From Rummeliibacillus stabekisii (GTDB taxonomy: Bacteria; Bacillota; Bacilli; Bacillales_A; Planococcaceae), in assembly GCF_007988965.1 (NCBI RefSeq), contig NZ_BJVD01000002.1:310001-374000 (forward strand): a DNA stretch of 64,000 nucleotides, read 5' to 3'. The stretch's first letter is position 1, and the number at the start of each line of letters is the position of its first letter. The position numbers and the translations under genes were made by a program. The notes below the pieces were generated by a model that had not been told where the DNA came from, did not search any database, and worked only from the letters and a program-made list of their open reading frames with translations. Below, in pieces: positions 1 through 8,862 of the stretch.

Positions 1-2
1 GT

Positions 3-179
3 GACGTTGTATCTACGTTGATTATTATTCTGCTAATAATCCTATTTTTTGTATCAATTACACTCTTCTTTAGAAAAATGTCTGTTACTCAAAGAAAAAG
101 AGCAGAAAACAATATAAAAGTGGAGCAAAAACTAGATAGAATAATTGAACTATTAGAGCAAGATAAAAGGAATAAATAA
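3..179 (+). CDS. C-terminal part of a small single-TM protein, DUF4083-like (5' end outside window)
   Basis: The reading frame is open from the window edge to a TAA at 177-179. It encodes a strongly hydrophobic stretch (about 18 residues rich in I, L, F and V), then a basic, charged tail ending KLDRIIELLEQDKRNK. A single membrane helix followed by a short amphipathic KLDRIIELL helix is the usual layout of the DUF4083 family of tiny Bacilli membrane proteins. Their function is unknown. The start codon is not in the window. The family call rests on remembered pattern only. Confidence 0.55.
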   Translation, partial: DVVSTLIIILLIILFFVSITLFFRKMSVTQRKRAENNIKVEQKLDRIIELLEQDKRNK

Positions 180-283
180 GACTGTTAGCTTTCCGGAGCG
201 GGGTCGATTCCTCCGCGTATACATAAGGATCGGAAAAATACCATTGTAAACAAGTGGATATTCGAATGAGGAGGATGGATATA

Positions 284-835
284 ATGAAACAAATCGCAAT
301 TTGGGAAAATAAAAAATCTGCTGGTTCTGAATTCTTAGAGGTAAAATCATCAGAAGATACTTCCATAGCAAAAAGTTCAATTATATCAATTGAAAATAAT
401 ACTCCCTTAAAAATAGAATATAAAATTGAATTAACTAATTGGTTTACAAAAAATGTGAAGATCAATTTATTAAACCTTGGTAAATCTCTTTATCTTGAAA
501 GTAATCAGAATCATCAATGGTTTGACGAACATGGGAACGAAATCCCTGAACTCTCTGGAGCAATTGATATTGATATATCTTGTACACCGTTTACTAATTC
601 ATTACCAATAAATAGAGTAGATTGGCGTTTAAATAAACCTCAGAGTTTCCTAATGGTTTATATCAAGGTTCCTGAATTGGCTCTTAAAAAAGTTGAACAA
701 GTATATACTCTAATCAAGGAAGAAAAAGACTATCAAATGTTTGATTATAGAAGCTCTTCATTTCAATCTACTATTCAGGTTGATAAAGATGGGTTGGTAA
801 TTGAATATCCAAAACTATTCAAAAGAAAATACTGA
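284..835 (+). CDS. Putative glycolipid-binding family protein (PF06475-like)
   Basis: A 183-residue soluble protein. The start at 284 is chosen because GAGGAGG (268-274) sits 9 nt upstream; earlier in-frame ATGs have no usable site. The second half has the pattern I associate with the putative glycolipid-binding/DUF1089 family: a W-x-x-x-G-x-x-x-P-x-L-x-G-x-x-D-I-D-I segment, then CTPFTNSLPINR, and near the C-terminus VDKDGLVIEYPKLF. The family has a beta-rich fold and an unproven ligand. There is no signal peptide or membrane segment. It is a single gene, convergent with the S66 peptidase gene across a shared hairpin. Biological role unknown. Confidence 0.6.
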   Translation: MKQIAIWENKKSAGSEFLEVKSSEDTSIAKSSIISIENNTPLKIEYKIELTNWFTKNVKINLLNLGKSLYLESNQNHQWFDEHGNEIPELSGAIDIDISCTPFTNSLPINRVDWRLNKPQSFLMVYIKVPELALKKVEQVYTLIKEEKDYQMFDYRSSSFQSTIQVDKDGLVIEYPKLFKRKY

Positions 836-841
836 AGACTA

Positions 842-888
842 GCAAAAAAATATCAAAAAGCATGCATTCGAAATCTCAATGCATGCTT
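842..888 (-). terminator. Intrinsic terminator (mainly for the minus-strand gene)
   Basis: A perfect 11-bp stem (858-868 with 878-888, AAGCATGCATT/AATGCATGCTT) with a 9-nt loop. Reading on the minus strand it is followed by a T-rich tract (842-856), so it ends the S66 peptidase transcript. It may also stop the plus-strand gene. Confidence 0.8.
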
Positions 889-894
889 CCTAAA

Positions 895-1926
895 TTATTC
901 TACACCACTTTCCAAAATGGTGAAGGTTCCTTTATCGCAATTTATCTCTGCCAATGCACCATATGGCAAAATAAACTTCGGTTCCGTATGGCCAAAATTT
1001 AAATTATAGAGAATCGGCAAATCTTCTATGTTAAATTCCTTCATAGCTAATTGAATAACCTCTTTATATTCATCGTAATATTTTTCATCTTGAGGTTTCC
1101 CAAAGATAATGCCTTTACTCTTTTGTAAAATGCCTTGGGCAGCATAGTTGCGCAACCAATATTTAATAAGATCCGGCGCTGTCTTTTCTTCAGAGGTTTC
1201 AAAGAAAAGGATGCTATTCTCCCAATACTTTTCTTCTGGCCAGAGTTCTGTCCCTTTTACAAATTCAAGTACCTCAATGCATCCTCCTATCAAACGTCCT
1301 TGCACTATTCCAGAACCTTGAAGAACTTCAACCCCTGCATTTTTCTGCATGGCTCGCCGGCGTGTTTTATTTCCTTCTGCCCACTCTACATATTCACTCG
1401 TCCATTCATTCGCCGGAAGTATTTCACCAATCACTTCATTTGAAAAGAGCGTTCGATTCACCGATTCAATTGTATATGGATCCATCTCCACATTTTCTGC
1501 AAAATCAGTTAGAATGGCTGGACCATAAAAAGAGGAAACCCCAGCCTTATGGCAAAATAAATGTGAAATGGTTACATCGGAGTAACCCATAAATATTTTC
1601 GGATTCTGACGAATAACGTCGAAATCGATATAGGGTAACAAGCGGATACTATCATCACCGCCAATATTTGCAATGATCCCTTTGATATCCTTATCCTTGA
1701 ATGCCGTCATCAAGTCTTCCGCACGAGCTTGCGGATTATTATAAAGATAGTCTTCGCCTTTTAAACTATTAGGCATTGGCACAACTTCCAAACCAAAGAT
1801 GTCTTCTAATCTTTTTACACCTTGTTCATATCGCCATCTAAGGTCTGGTTCACCCGCACCTCCCCAAGAAGGGCTTACTGTTGCTATTCGATCTCCCGGT
1901 TGCAGTTTCTTTGGTTTAATTAACAT
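895..1926 (-). CDS. S66-family serine peptidase (LD-carboxypeptidase / MccF-like)
   Basis: 343 residues, the normal length for S66 peptidases, which are cytoplasmic Ser-Glu-His enzymes that cleave murein tetrapeptides (LdcA) or peptide-nucleotide antibiotics such as microcin C (MccF). The N-terminal KLQPGDRIATVSPS motif, the nucleophile in MGYSD (Ser about 116) and the late NFGHTEPKF segment carrying the catalytic His are visible; the Glu probably lies in FFETSEE. The full internal loop and GIVQGRLIGGC segment fit the MccF branch better than strict LdcA. GGGTGGCG precedes the ATG. Substrate cannot be told from sequence. Confidence 0.85.
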   Translation of the reverse strand: MLIKPKKLQPGDRIATVSPSWGGAGEPDLRWRYEQGVKRLEDIFGLEVVPMPNSLKGEDYLYNNPQARAEDLMTAFKDKDIKGIIANIGGDDSIRLLPYIDFDVIRQNPKIFMGYSDVTISHLFCHKAGVSSFYGPAILTDFAENVEMDPYTIESVNRTLFSNEVIGEILPANEWTSEYVEWAEGNKTRRRAMQKNAGVEVLQGSGIVQGRLIGGCIEVLEFVKGTELWPEEKYWENSILFFETSEEKTAPDLIKYWLRNYAAQGILQKSKGIIFGKPQDEKYYDEYKEVIQLAMKEFNIEDLPILYNLNFGHTEPKFILPYGALAEINCDKGTFTILESGVE

Positions 1927-1959
1927 AATTTCGCCACCCTTTCACATGATTTTATTATT

Positions 1960-2238
1960 TTAATGGACTGTCTTCTTTTCAAACAAACCTATAAAAAATA
2001 CGATAAGACCAGCTAGAAACATAATAGGAAAAATATAAAGCATTACTAATGCTGACCATCCACTTTTAGTGATTACTGCAAAACTTAAGCCCAATGCAAA
2101 AGAGATGGATGGTGAAATGAGTAGCATTAGAATAATTCCCCAAACTATATATTTTCTCTTTTTAGACTTACCTGTACTAAGCAAAAAAGCTACATAAGCA
2201 CCTACGATTGCAATTAATATCCCTACAAAGATTGCCAT
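1960..2238 (-). CDS. Small membrane protein of unknown function
   Basis: 92 residues with three predicted membrane helices: residues about 2-22, a second after the basic KSKKRK loop, and a third near the C-terminus before FEKKTVH. The ATG at 2238 is chosen because GGGAGAG lies just upstream; a longer frame to 2292 would add a hydrophilic leader without a ribosome site and overlap the next gene's stop. It lies 50 nt upstream of 2289-2813 in the same direction and could be cotranscribed. No family recognised. Confidence 0.6.
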   Translation of the reverse strand: MAIFVGILIAIVGAYVAFLLSTGKSKKRKYIVWGIILMLLISPSISFALGLSFAVITKSGWSALVMLYIFPIMFLAGLIVFFIGLFEKKTVH

Positions 2239-2288
2239 TAGCTCTCTCCCTTCACTAAAGAAAATTACAATTTTATATTCTCTTACCT

Positions 2289-2813
2289 TCAATGGAAGTT
2301 TCTCAAAATTTCAGCATTACTTTTTAAGGTTATTAACTTGTTTTTATAAGGGCTAAGCAAAGCAAGTATTTCTGGCTTACTTTTATATTCAAAGACAGTA
2401 TTGTAGTTATATAAATCCTTCAAAATTTTTAAAGACGGTTTATAATTTGCTTTTTCAACGCCTATTTTTTGTTTAAAGTACCTTTTGATTATTCTATATC
2501 TTCTTATTGGGAGGCTAATGTCTAGAAATAAAATTAGATCAGCATTTTGAAAGCAGGAAGATACCCATTTATGATGGGCCCCTTCAATAATCCAATTGTC
2601 AGTAGCAATTATTTTACTTAAATATTCGTCTCTCTCTTGTTTGCTTCGTTTAATATCTCCAGTGTCAAACCTTTTCCAAACAACATTATCCAATTCAAAA
2701 TAGGGAATGCTTAATTGATCAGATAGCTTCTTGGCCAAGGTAGTTTTGCCACTTCCGATGGAACCAATGATATGTATTCGTTTAGGTATTGGCACAGGAT
2801 TTTGTTTGTCCAT
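2289..2813 (-). CDS. P-loop nucleotide kinase-like protein (FlaR/topology-modulation type)
   Basis: 174 residues with a Walker A loop GSIGSGKTT at about 17-25, followed by an ELDNVVW segment and DNWIIEGAHHKW, the typical layout of small adenylate-kinase-like proteins often annotated as DNA topology modulation protein FlaR. These are cytoplasmic and their true substrate is unclear. The ATG at 2813 lies inside the last codons of the upstream hydrolase gene (about 32-nt overlap), suggesting translational coupling. The P-loop begins at residue 17, so little truncation is possible and this start is probably right despite a weak ribosome site. Confidence 0.75.
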   Translation of the reverse strand: MDKQNPVPIPKRIHIIGSIGSGKTTLAKKLSDQLSIPYFELDNVVWKRFDTGDIKRSKQERDEYLSKIIATDNWIIEGAHHKWVSSCFQNADLILFLDISLPIRRYRIIKRYFKQKIGVEKANYKPSLKILKDLYNYNTVFEYKSKPEILALLSPYKNKLITLKSNAEILRNFH

Positions 2814-3615
2814 AGAACCACTCTTTTAATTTGCTAACAATTATTTCGGGTGCATCTCGATATATCTCGTGACTCGTATTAGGAATAGCCTGAACTTCTG
2901 CATGGGGAATTACATTCAACAAATATTCAATTGCCTCATGTCGTTCTTCTTCTATTTCCTTGGGCATCGTACTATGCAGTAATAGTACTGGTGACTGGAC
3001 CTTTGGAAAAATAGCTGCTGTTGGTTCTAAATGCATTCCTTTCATCACTGCTTTGGCTGTAAACGGAGATATGGATAGCCTAATTTCACCGTCAACTTCA
3101 GCAGCTTGTGCAAGACACCCCTCCTCAATCTCCTTCGACCAACGTGAAGAGTTAGCCCTTTCAGAGTCAAGAAATTCATTCCAGGAAGCGAAGCAAACAC
3201 TATCAATAAAAGCACCTACATCTGTAAGCTGCTGATTAAGAGAAACGCCAGCCGGGCCCTGTTGGAAGTAACCGCCATCCAATAACACCAGTCCTTTGAT
3301 TTTCTCCGAATACAATCCAGCCATATAAAGTGCAAGGTGGGCTCCCCATGAGTGGCCAACAAGATAGACATCGGTTAACCACAATGAATCGATAAAATTA
3401 CTTAGACGTTCAGCCATCCTTGCTGGAAAATACTCTTTCTCATTATCCAAGGAAACTTCTCCACCATGTCCTGGTAAATCAAAAGCGATAACGTAAAAAT
3501 CATTCTGTAAAAGTTTCGCTAGCTCCCCAAAACTTAGACCAGAAGAGCCCATTCCATGCAAGAAAACAAGTGCAGGATTGTCTTGATTACCCCATTCGTA
3601 ATAACCTAATGCCAT
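2782..3615 (-). CDS. Alpha/beta hydrolase
   Basis: 277 residues with the alpha/beta-hydrolase hallmarks: oxyanion-hole motif FLHGMGSS at about 18-25, FDLPGHG at 45-51, nucleophile elbow VGHSWG (Ser about 89) and a C-terminal NTSHE carrying the likely catalytic His. No signal peptide, so cytoplasmic. Probably an esterase or C-C hydrolase, but the substrate cannot be read. GGAGG precedes the ATG by 7 nt. The 3' end overlaps the P-loop kinase gene, so the two form an operon. Confidence 0.85.
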   Translation of the reverse strand: MALGYYEWGNQDNPALVFLHGMGSSGLSFGELAKLLQNDFYVIAFDLPGHGGEVSLDNEKEYFPARMAERLSNFIDSLWLTDVYLVGHSWGAHLALYMAGLYSEKIKGLVLLDGGYFQQGPAGVSLNQQLTDVGAFIDSVCFASWNEFLDSERANSSRWSKEIEEGCLAQAAEVDGEIRLSISPFTAKAVMKGMHLEPTAAIFPKVQSPVLLLHSTMPKEIEEERHEAIEYLLNVIPHAEVQAIPNTSHEIYRDAPEIIVSKLKEWFYGQTKSCANT

Positions 3616-3704
3616 AGCTTAGCCTCCGTTCTTATTTAAAAATTCAGTCAAATAAAATTAATAATTTAACAGTTCAAAGCTTCAAATTGAAAGTATGAAT
3701 AAAA

Positions 3705-3902
3705 CTAACTAAAAACTCTTATCAACAAGCTAATTGCAAATAGAATATATGCAATCTGTATCAATATGTATAGGGTCCTTTCAAAGGTTGTAAGTCCTCT
3801 TTGCTTTCGAACCTTTTCGAGATATCGTAAATAAAAAGCTGCACTTAAAAAGATTAATAGTGTTGCTATTACCATTAAAATATCTGCAAATATAAGCATC
3901 AT
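3705..3902 (-). CDS. Small two-helix membrane protein
   Basis: 65 residues: an N-terminal hydrophobic helix (about 2-24), a basic loop (RYLEKVRKQRG) and a second helix near 45-62. The start codons ATG-ATG at 3902/3899 follow GGGGGAGA. The gene begins 16 nt after the stop of the upstream gene (3919-4671), so the two are likely cotranscribed. No family recognised. Confidence 0.6.
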   Translation of the reverse strand: MMLIFADILMVIATLLIFLSAAFYLRYLEKVRKQRGLTTFERTLYILIQIAYILFAISLLIRVFS

Positions 3903-3918
3903 TCTCCCCCTATCTTAT

Positions 3919-4671
3919 TTAAATCACAGTAAGCGGAGGAAATCCCGCTCGGCTCCATAACCATAAAGGCGTATGTACATCAATAGGGGCTAATCCACTT
4001 CCAGCAAGGGCTTTAACCCAAACATTCGCCACAGCTATTCGGTCATCTCCACTTCCATTCAACACTTCTTCCGTACATAATCCTAATTTCACAGTGGCTT
4101 TTAGAATATGAGTATCTGGTGCAATAGAGATGAGTTCCCGTGATTTCCAGGATACATTTGCATAACATTCTAAAACATATAACCAATAATTAAATATTTT
4201 CGGTCCAGAAAGGTATGGGAATTCTGATTTCCTGGAGCCTTGCACGATCTCTTTTAATAATGAAATGTCGAATTCTACTGACTCAATCAGCCCTTGGACG
4301 TTTCCTTGTTCCGATGAATGAACTATACCTTTTGCAACACGTTGCCAAATATCAGGATGGCGGTTTGGCTGTAAGCCCACACGATGTAGGAGCAACGCTT
4401 CACGAAGCTCATGAATATCTTTGTTAGCGACAACAATCGGATTAAATATCCAGCTCGTTTTAGGATCTTGATACGCTTTAACAACAGATTCCCATAACGA
4501 GTAAGAGTTTCTCTGATAATTTAAGGCCATTGCCAGAGTTAAAACATCTAGTAATTCATCTTCTTTCACTACATTAATCAACACATCCTCAGGCATCACT
4601 TCCCCGCCTAAAAGTCCATCTTCATGCATTTGTTTTAAGATATGTATATTTTCTAAAATGTTGTTCTCCAA
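3919..4671 (-). CDS. Uncharacterised protein with HhH-GPD (DNA glycosylase)-like features
   Basis: 250 residues, soluble. The start is a TTG preceded by AGAAGGAT at a good distance; no ATG with a ribosome site exists nearby. The segment FPYLSGPKIFNYWL followed about 30 residues later by IAPDTHILKATVKLGL resembles the order seen in HhH-GPD glycosylases (GxGPKTA hairpin, then VDTHVxRxxxRLGL with the catalytic Asp). This similarity is my own reading and is weak; the Lys of a bifunctional enzyme is not evident. It may simply be an unknown family. It is followed closely by the small membrane gene 3705-3902. Confidence 0.5.
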   Translation of the reverse strand: MENNILENIHILKQMHEDGLLGGEVMPEDVLINVVKEDELLDVLTLAMALNYQRNSYSLWESVVKAYQDPKTSWIFNPIVVANKDIHELREALLLHRVGLQPNRHPDIWQRVAKGIVHSSEQGNVQGLIESVEFDISLLKEIVQGSRKSEFPYLSGPKIFNYWLYVLECYANVSWKSRELISIAPDTHILKATVKLGLCTEEVLNGSGDDRIAVANVWVKALAGSGLAPIDVHTPLWLWSRAGFPPLTVI

Positions 4672-4711
4672 AAATAAGATCCTTCTTTCAAATTAGCCAA
4701 GTTATCCGAAA

Positions 4712-5275
4712 CTAGTGTATAGGATCCTTGGCATTTAATTTTTCATAATCTAACCTTGTCATACCTAATAGATCCAAATCCTCAAAGTCTTCACCTTTTT
4801 TAATATCATGTCTTAATGTTCCTTCGAATTGAAGTCCCACCTTTTCCATCACCTTCCGAGAAGCAGAATTTCTAGACATACAGTGTCCATATATTCTCTC
4901 TAAGCCCAGTACTTCAAAACCATAACTGAGCATAAAAGAAGCAACTTCTGTCGCATAACCTTTACCCCACTCATTTTTATCAATAAAGTAGGCAATTTCC
5001 GCTTTTTGATGACTACAGGAAATACTGACCAACCCGCAATTCCCTATGTATTTCTCTGGGTCTTCTTTTAAAAAAACTGCAAATTCAAAAGCTGTTCCTT
5101 GTTTTGCACTATGTTGTAAGTAGTCAATCCACTTATTTACAAGTGCTTTTGGGTACGGATGTGGAATGGTAATCATTGTGTCCGCAATTTCCGCCTGTGA
5201 CACTACTGAATAGATAGCATCTGCAAATTCATGTTCATATGGTTTTAAGAGTAATCGCTTTGTTTCTAATATCAT
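4712..5275 (-). CDS. GNAT N-acetyltransferase, RimJ/RimL type
   Basis: 187 residues, typical for the acetyltransferase_3 (RimJ/RimL) branch, which transfers acetyl groups from acetyl-CoA to amines. It starts LETKRLLLKPY as these proteins do. The acetyl-CoA-binding motif is in EWGKGYATE (about 103-111), and GLERIYGHC-x-x-NSASRKVMEKVG is the standard C-terminal signature. GGAGG lies upstream of the ATG. The acceptor substrate is unknown. Lies 40 nt upstream of the TTG of gene 3919-4671, possibly one operon. Confidence 0.85.
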   Translation of the reverse strand: MILETKRLLLKPYEHEFADAIYSVVSQAEIADTMITIPHPYPKALVNKWIDYLQHSAKQGTAFEFAVFLKEDPEKYIGNCGLVSISCSHQKAEIAYFIDKNEWGKGYATEVASFMLSYGFEVLGLERIYGHCMSRNSASRKVMEKVGLQFEGTLRHDIKKGEDFEDLDLLGMTRLDYEKLNAKDPIH

Positions 5276-5553
5276 TTGCCTACCTCCGTTTTAGCTAATT
5301 GAACATTAATTTATTTAAAAAACGGCTTCCCCTGCTCTATAACTATTTCTACATTAGTTATTAGACTCCTTCTTGCTATCACCCTTTAGTTATCAATTTG
5401 CCTATACTTCTCCGACTATCCACTATAGTTTGATTCTAGGATAATACGTGGATATCACGGTGCATAAGATAATTTGAATAACTTCAAGAAACCATTTAGA
5501 TGTATGGTAAAATTAATTAAAAATTGAAAATAATACGGAGGAGGCGTTTGAAG
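5276..5553. other. Divergent intergenic region, nothing further identified
   Basis: About 280 AT-rich bases between the divergent GNAT and 2TM genes. It must hold both promoters. A TTCAAG (near 5480) and TAAAAT (near 5510) pair could be a weak promoter for the plus-strand gene, but I see no convincing operator or structured RNA. Confidence 0.3.
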
Positions 5554-5823
5554 ATGGAGCATGATGAAATTTATTTACGGGCTAAAAAGCGGGTTGAAAA
5601 CTTAAAATCGTTTTACATTCATTTAACGGTCTATATTCTAGTTAATCTTATGCTTTTCTTTATAAACATCATCACTGATTCAAGTCATTTATGGTTTTTA
5701 TATCCGTTAGGAGGTTGGGGTATTGGGGTTGCTATACACGGCATAACAACTTTTTCATCAGGAAGGTTTGGTGCGGAGTGGGAAGAACGTAAAATTAAAG
5801 ATTATATGGAGAAAGATAAGTAA
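5554..5823 (+). CDS. 2TM domain-containing protein
   Basis: 89 residues. The ATG at 5554 is chosen because GGAGGAGG (5537-5544) precedes it by 9 nt. The N-terminal amphipathic helix (IYLRAKKRVENLKSFYIHL), two hydrophobic helices (about 22-42 and 50-68) with a WFLYPLGGWGIGVAIHG turn, and a basic C-terminal tail are the pattern of the 2TM family (PF13239). In some bacteria this domain is fused to sensor kinases; alone its function is unknown. Single gene, convergent with the lipoprotein gene. Confidence 0.75.
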   Translation: MEHDEIYLRAKKRVENLKSFYIHLTVYILVNLMLFFINIITDSSHLWFLYPLGGWGIGVAIHGITTFSSGRFGAEWEERKIKDYMEKDK

Positions 5824-5885
5824 AATTAATTTATAATAATTGCATCACCTTAAGTCCATAGGTACTTAACATAAGCTATAATTTG

Positions 5886-5914
5886 AAAAAGCCCTCAAAG
5901 AAGAGGGCCTTTTC
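5886..5914 (-). terminator. Bidirectional intrinsic terminator
   Basis: A 6-bp GC-rich stem GCCCTC/GAGGGC with a 6-nt loop, extended by A/T pairs, with T runs on both strands. It separates the convergent 2TM gene and lipoprotein gene. Confidence 0.85.
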
Positions 5915-5938
5915 TATTTAACACCATATAATTAAGCT

Positions 5939-6511
5939 CTACTTTTTAATTTTTTCACCCTCTGGATGAAAACTAACGATACCACTATCAATTGTCTTAA
6001 AGATTCTGGAATAGACATTCTTGATTTCCATTTCTTTATTTGCTCCTTCTGTCATAGCATATCTCCAGGTTTCATCTGAATATTCTTTAGGAGATCCTGT
6101 AAATAAATAACCTGTAGCATAGTCATTTGGCCCACCTATTGTACTTGTAGGAGCGCTATCATAAGTGACATCTTTGTTTACAAACGGCACATGGGCTTTT
6201 GTAGACTGGATGAAAAAAGTTGGAATCGTTAAACGTTTATAGGATTCTACGTATTGATCATTTGCAGCATCTGATAAAAATTTAGGCATGATAAAAATGG
6301 CATCAAATTTTTTTGATAAAGAGTTTGTTCGGTTTTTTAAAGCTTTAAGTGAAATCGTTTCAAACTCTATATTTTTTTCAAAAACTTCTGGTATATCACC
6401 GATTACACCTATATGTAACTCTTTCCCACTATACATGTCAGTTTTACTGTTTTCTATGTTACACCCTCCAAGTAAAACAACCATTAAAGAATAAAATAAT
6501 ATCTTATACAT
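5939..6511 (-). CDS. Putative lipoprotein of unknown function
   Basis: 190 residues. The N-terminus is a lipoprotein signal peptide: MYKILF, a hydrophobic core and the lipobox LLGGC with the lipidated Cys at about 17. The mature part begins with an ELHIGVIGDIPE strand reminiscent of solute-binding proteins, followed by FDAIFIMP, but no known family is recognised. It should be anchored on the outer face of the membrane. GGGGGATG precedes the ATG. Encoded alone, divergent from topB. Confidence 0.6.
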   Translation of the reverse strand: MYKILFYSLMVVLLGGCNIENSKTDMYSGKELHIGVIGDIPEVFEKNIEFETISLKALKNRTNSLSKKFDAIFIMPKFLSDAANDQYVESYKRLTIPTFFIQSTKAHVPFVNKDVTYDSAPTSTIGGPNDYATGYLFTGSPKEYSDETWRYAMTEGANKEMEIKNVYSRIFKTIDSGIVSFHPEGEKIKK

Positions 6512-6636
6512 GCATTCATCCCCCTTCCTTTTAAGAACAATTTAAGGAACTCCAGTTACCAATAGTCCTCATCCATATTTCAAATCCTGGAACTATGTTA
6601 TAGTAACCATACACAAGTTTAAAGGAGAAGAATAGT

Positions 6637-8823
6637 ATGGCAAAAAGCTTAGTATTAGCAGAAAAGCCTTCTGTCGCAAGAGATATTGCGAATGTATTGA
6701 AGTGCAATAAAAAAGGAAATGGCTTTTTGGAAGGCGACCGATATATTGTCACATGGGCATTAGGGCATCTTGTGACATTAGCCGATCCAGAAACTTACGA
6801 TAAAAAATATAAAACGTGGAATTTAGAAGATTTACCAATGCTGCCCGACCGACTAAAATTGACTGTCATCAAACAATCCGGTAAGCAATTCAACACGGTC
6901 AAAACACAATTAAACCGCAATGATGTTAATGAAATTATCATCGCAACAGATGCTGGACGCGAAGGCGAATTGGTCGCACGTTGGATTATTGAAAAAGCAC
7001 ATGTGCGTAAGCCGATCAAACGATTATGGATTTCTTCTGTTACAGATAAAGCAATCAAAGATGGCTTCCAAAATTTAAAACCGGGTAAAGCCTACGAACA
7101 TTTATATCATGCGGCAGTTGCCCGATCTGAGGCCGATTGGTATATTGGCCTGAACGCAAGCCGTGCCTTGACGACCCGATTTAATGCGCAACTTAATTGC
7201 GGTCGTGTACAAACACCAGTAGTCGCCATGGTTGCAGCTCGTGAAGATGAAATCAAAAACTTCAAGCCGCAAACGTACTTCGGTATTGAAGCACGCACAG
7301 CCAATAACTTAAAGCTGACTTGGCAAGACGAAAAAGGCAATTCACGCAGCTTTAATAAAGAAAAAGTAGATGCCATTGTGAATAAACTGGGCAGCCAAAG
7401 TGCAACGGTTGTAGAGGTAGAGAAAAAAGCGAAAAAGACATTCTCCCCTGGGTTATACGATTTAACAGAGCTTCAACGTGATGCCAATAAAATGTTTGGC
7501 TATTCCGCAAAAGAAACATTAAATATCATGCAAAAACTATACGAACAGCACAAAGTGTTAACATATCCTCGTACAGATTCACGCTATATTTCAACAGACA
7601 TTGTTGCTACTTTGCCTGAACGTCTAAAGGCTTGTGGCAATGGTGAGTATCGTACAATTGCCAATAGGATTTTAACCAAACCAATTAAGGCAACGAAAGC
7701 ATTTGTTGATAATCAAAAAGTGTCGGACCACCATGCAATCATTCCGACTGAAGCTTACGTTAATCGTTCTGCGATGAATGACAAAGAACGCAAAATCTAT
7801 GATTTGGTCATCAAACGATTCCTAGCAGTTCTATCTCCAGCCCATGAATATGAACAGCTAACATTGCGCGCGAAAATTAAGGACGAAAACTTTATTGCCA
7901 AAGGGAAAACTATACTTTCAAGTGGTTGGAAAGAAGTATACGAAAACCGTTTTGATGAAGATGAGACTCATGAGGATATTAAAGAGCAACTCCTGCCACG
8001 CATTGAAAAAGGCGAAACGCTGCAAGTGAAATTGATCTCACAAACGTCTGGCCAAACAAAACCACCCGCACGTTTTACTGAGGCGACATTACTTTCGGCT
8101 ATGGAAAATCCAACGAAATATCTAAACACACATGACAAAAAGCTCGCAGATACGCTTAAAACAACTGGCGGACTTGGTACAGTAGCTACACGTGCAGATA
8201 TTATCGATAAATTATTCAATTCTTTCTTAATCGAAAAACGCGGAAAAGATATCCACATCACAGGTAAAGGCCGCCAGCTTCTTGATTTAGTACCCGAAGA
8301 ATTGAAATCACCTGAAACAACTGCGGAATGGGAGCAAAAACTAGAGCTCATCGCAAAAGGCAAACTGAAAAAAGATGTATTTATCAATGAAATGAAGCAA
8401 CATACAAAAGAAATCGTTTCAGAAATTAAAAGCAGCAACAAAAAATTCAAGCATGATAATATATCCACAAAGTCTTGTCCAGACTGTGGAAAGCCAATGC
8501 TTGAAGTGAACGGTAAAAAAGGTAAAATGCTCGTATGCCAAGACCGCGAATGTGGACATCGTAAAAATGTAGCGCGCGTAACTAACGCACGTTGTCCACA
8601 ATGTCATAAGAAGTTAGAATTACGTGGTGAAGGTGAAGGGCAGATATTCACATGTAAATGTGGATATCGTGAGAAACTATCCACTTTTAAACAAAGACGT
8701 GAAAAAGAATCAAAAGGAAAAGTGGATAAACGGACAGTCCAAAAGTATTTGAAAAACCAAAAAGAGGATGAACCTGTGAATAATGCATTAGCAGAAGCAT
8801 TAAAAGGGTTAAAACTCGATTAA
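6637..8823 (+). CDS. topB: DNA topoisomerase III
   Basis: 728 residues. Type IA topoisomerase that cuts one DNA strand and decatenates DNA. The Toprim domain is at the N-terminus (Glu9 in LAEKPS; TDAGREGE at 104-111), the central domain holds the catalytic Tyr310 in LTYPRTDSRY, and the C-terminus carries zinc-ribbon-like motifs (CPDCGKPM...CQDRECGH and CPQCHKK...CKCGY), as in Bacilli TopB. AAAGGAG precedes the ATG. Monocistronic, closed by a strong terminator. High-confidence assignment. Confidence 0.97.
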   Translation: MAKSLVLAEKPSVARDIANVLKCNKKGNGFLEGDRYIVTWALGHLVTLADPETYDKKYKTWNLEDLPMLPDRLKLTVIKQSGKQFNTVKTQLNRNDVNEIIIATDAGREGELVARWIIEKAHVRKPIKRLWISSVTDKAIKDGFQNLKPGKAYEHLYHAAVARSEADWYIGLNASRALTTRFNAQLNCGRVQTPVVAMVAAREDEIKNFKPQTYFGIEARTANNLKLTWQDEKGNSRSFNKEKVDAIVNKLGSQSATVVEVEKKAKKTFSPGLYDLTELQRDANKMFGYSAKETLNIMQKLYEQHKVLTYPRTDSRYISTDIVATLPERLKACGNGEYRTIANRILTKPIKATKAFVDNQKVSDHHAIIPTEAYVNRSAMNDKERKIYDLVIKRFLAVLSPAHEYEQLTLRAKIKDENFIAKGKTILSSGWKEVYENRFDEDETHEDIKEQLLPRIEKGETLQVKLISQTSGQTKPPARFTEATLLSAMENPTKYLNTHDKKLADTLKTTGGLGTVATRADIIDKLFNSFLIEKRGKDIHITGKGRQLLDLVPEELKSPETTAEWEQKLELIAKGKLKKDVFINEMKQHTKEIVSEIKSSNKKFKHDNISTKSCPDCGKPMLEVNGKKGKMLVCQDRECGHRKNVARVTNARCPQCHKKLELRGEGEGQIFTCKCGYREKLSTFKQRREKESKGKVDKRTVQKYLKNQKEDEPVNNALAEALKGLKLD

Positions 8824-8828
8824 AATAA

Positions 8829-8860
8829 AAATCCTTGGCCCTAGTGGCCAAGGATTTTTT
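8829..8860. terminator. Bidirectional intrinsic terminator
   Basis: A 12-bp perfect stem (8829-8840 with 8846-8857), loop CTAGT, followed by a T run. Serves topB and the convergent flavin reductase gene. Confidence 0.92.
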
Positions 8861-8862
8861 TA

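Noticed and set aside
7968-8468. 166-codon open frame on the minus strand inside topB
   Set aside because: Antisense shadow of a strongly conserved topoisomerase; no ribosome site and a low-complexity, Ser/Leu-rich product.
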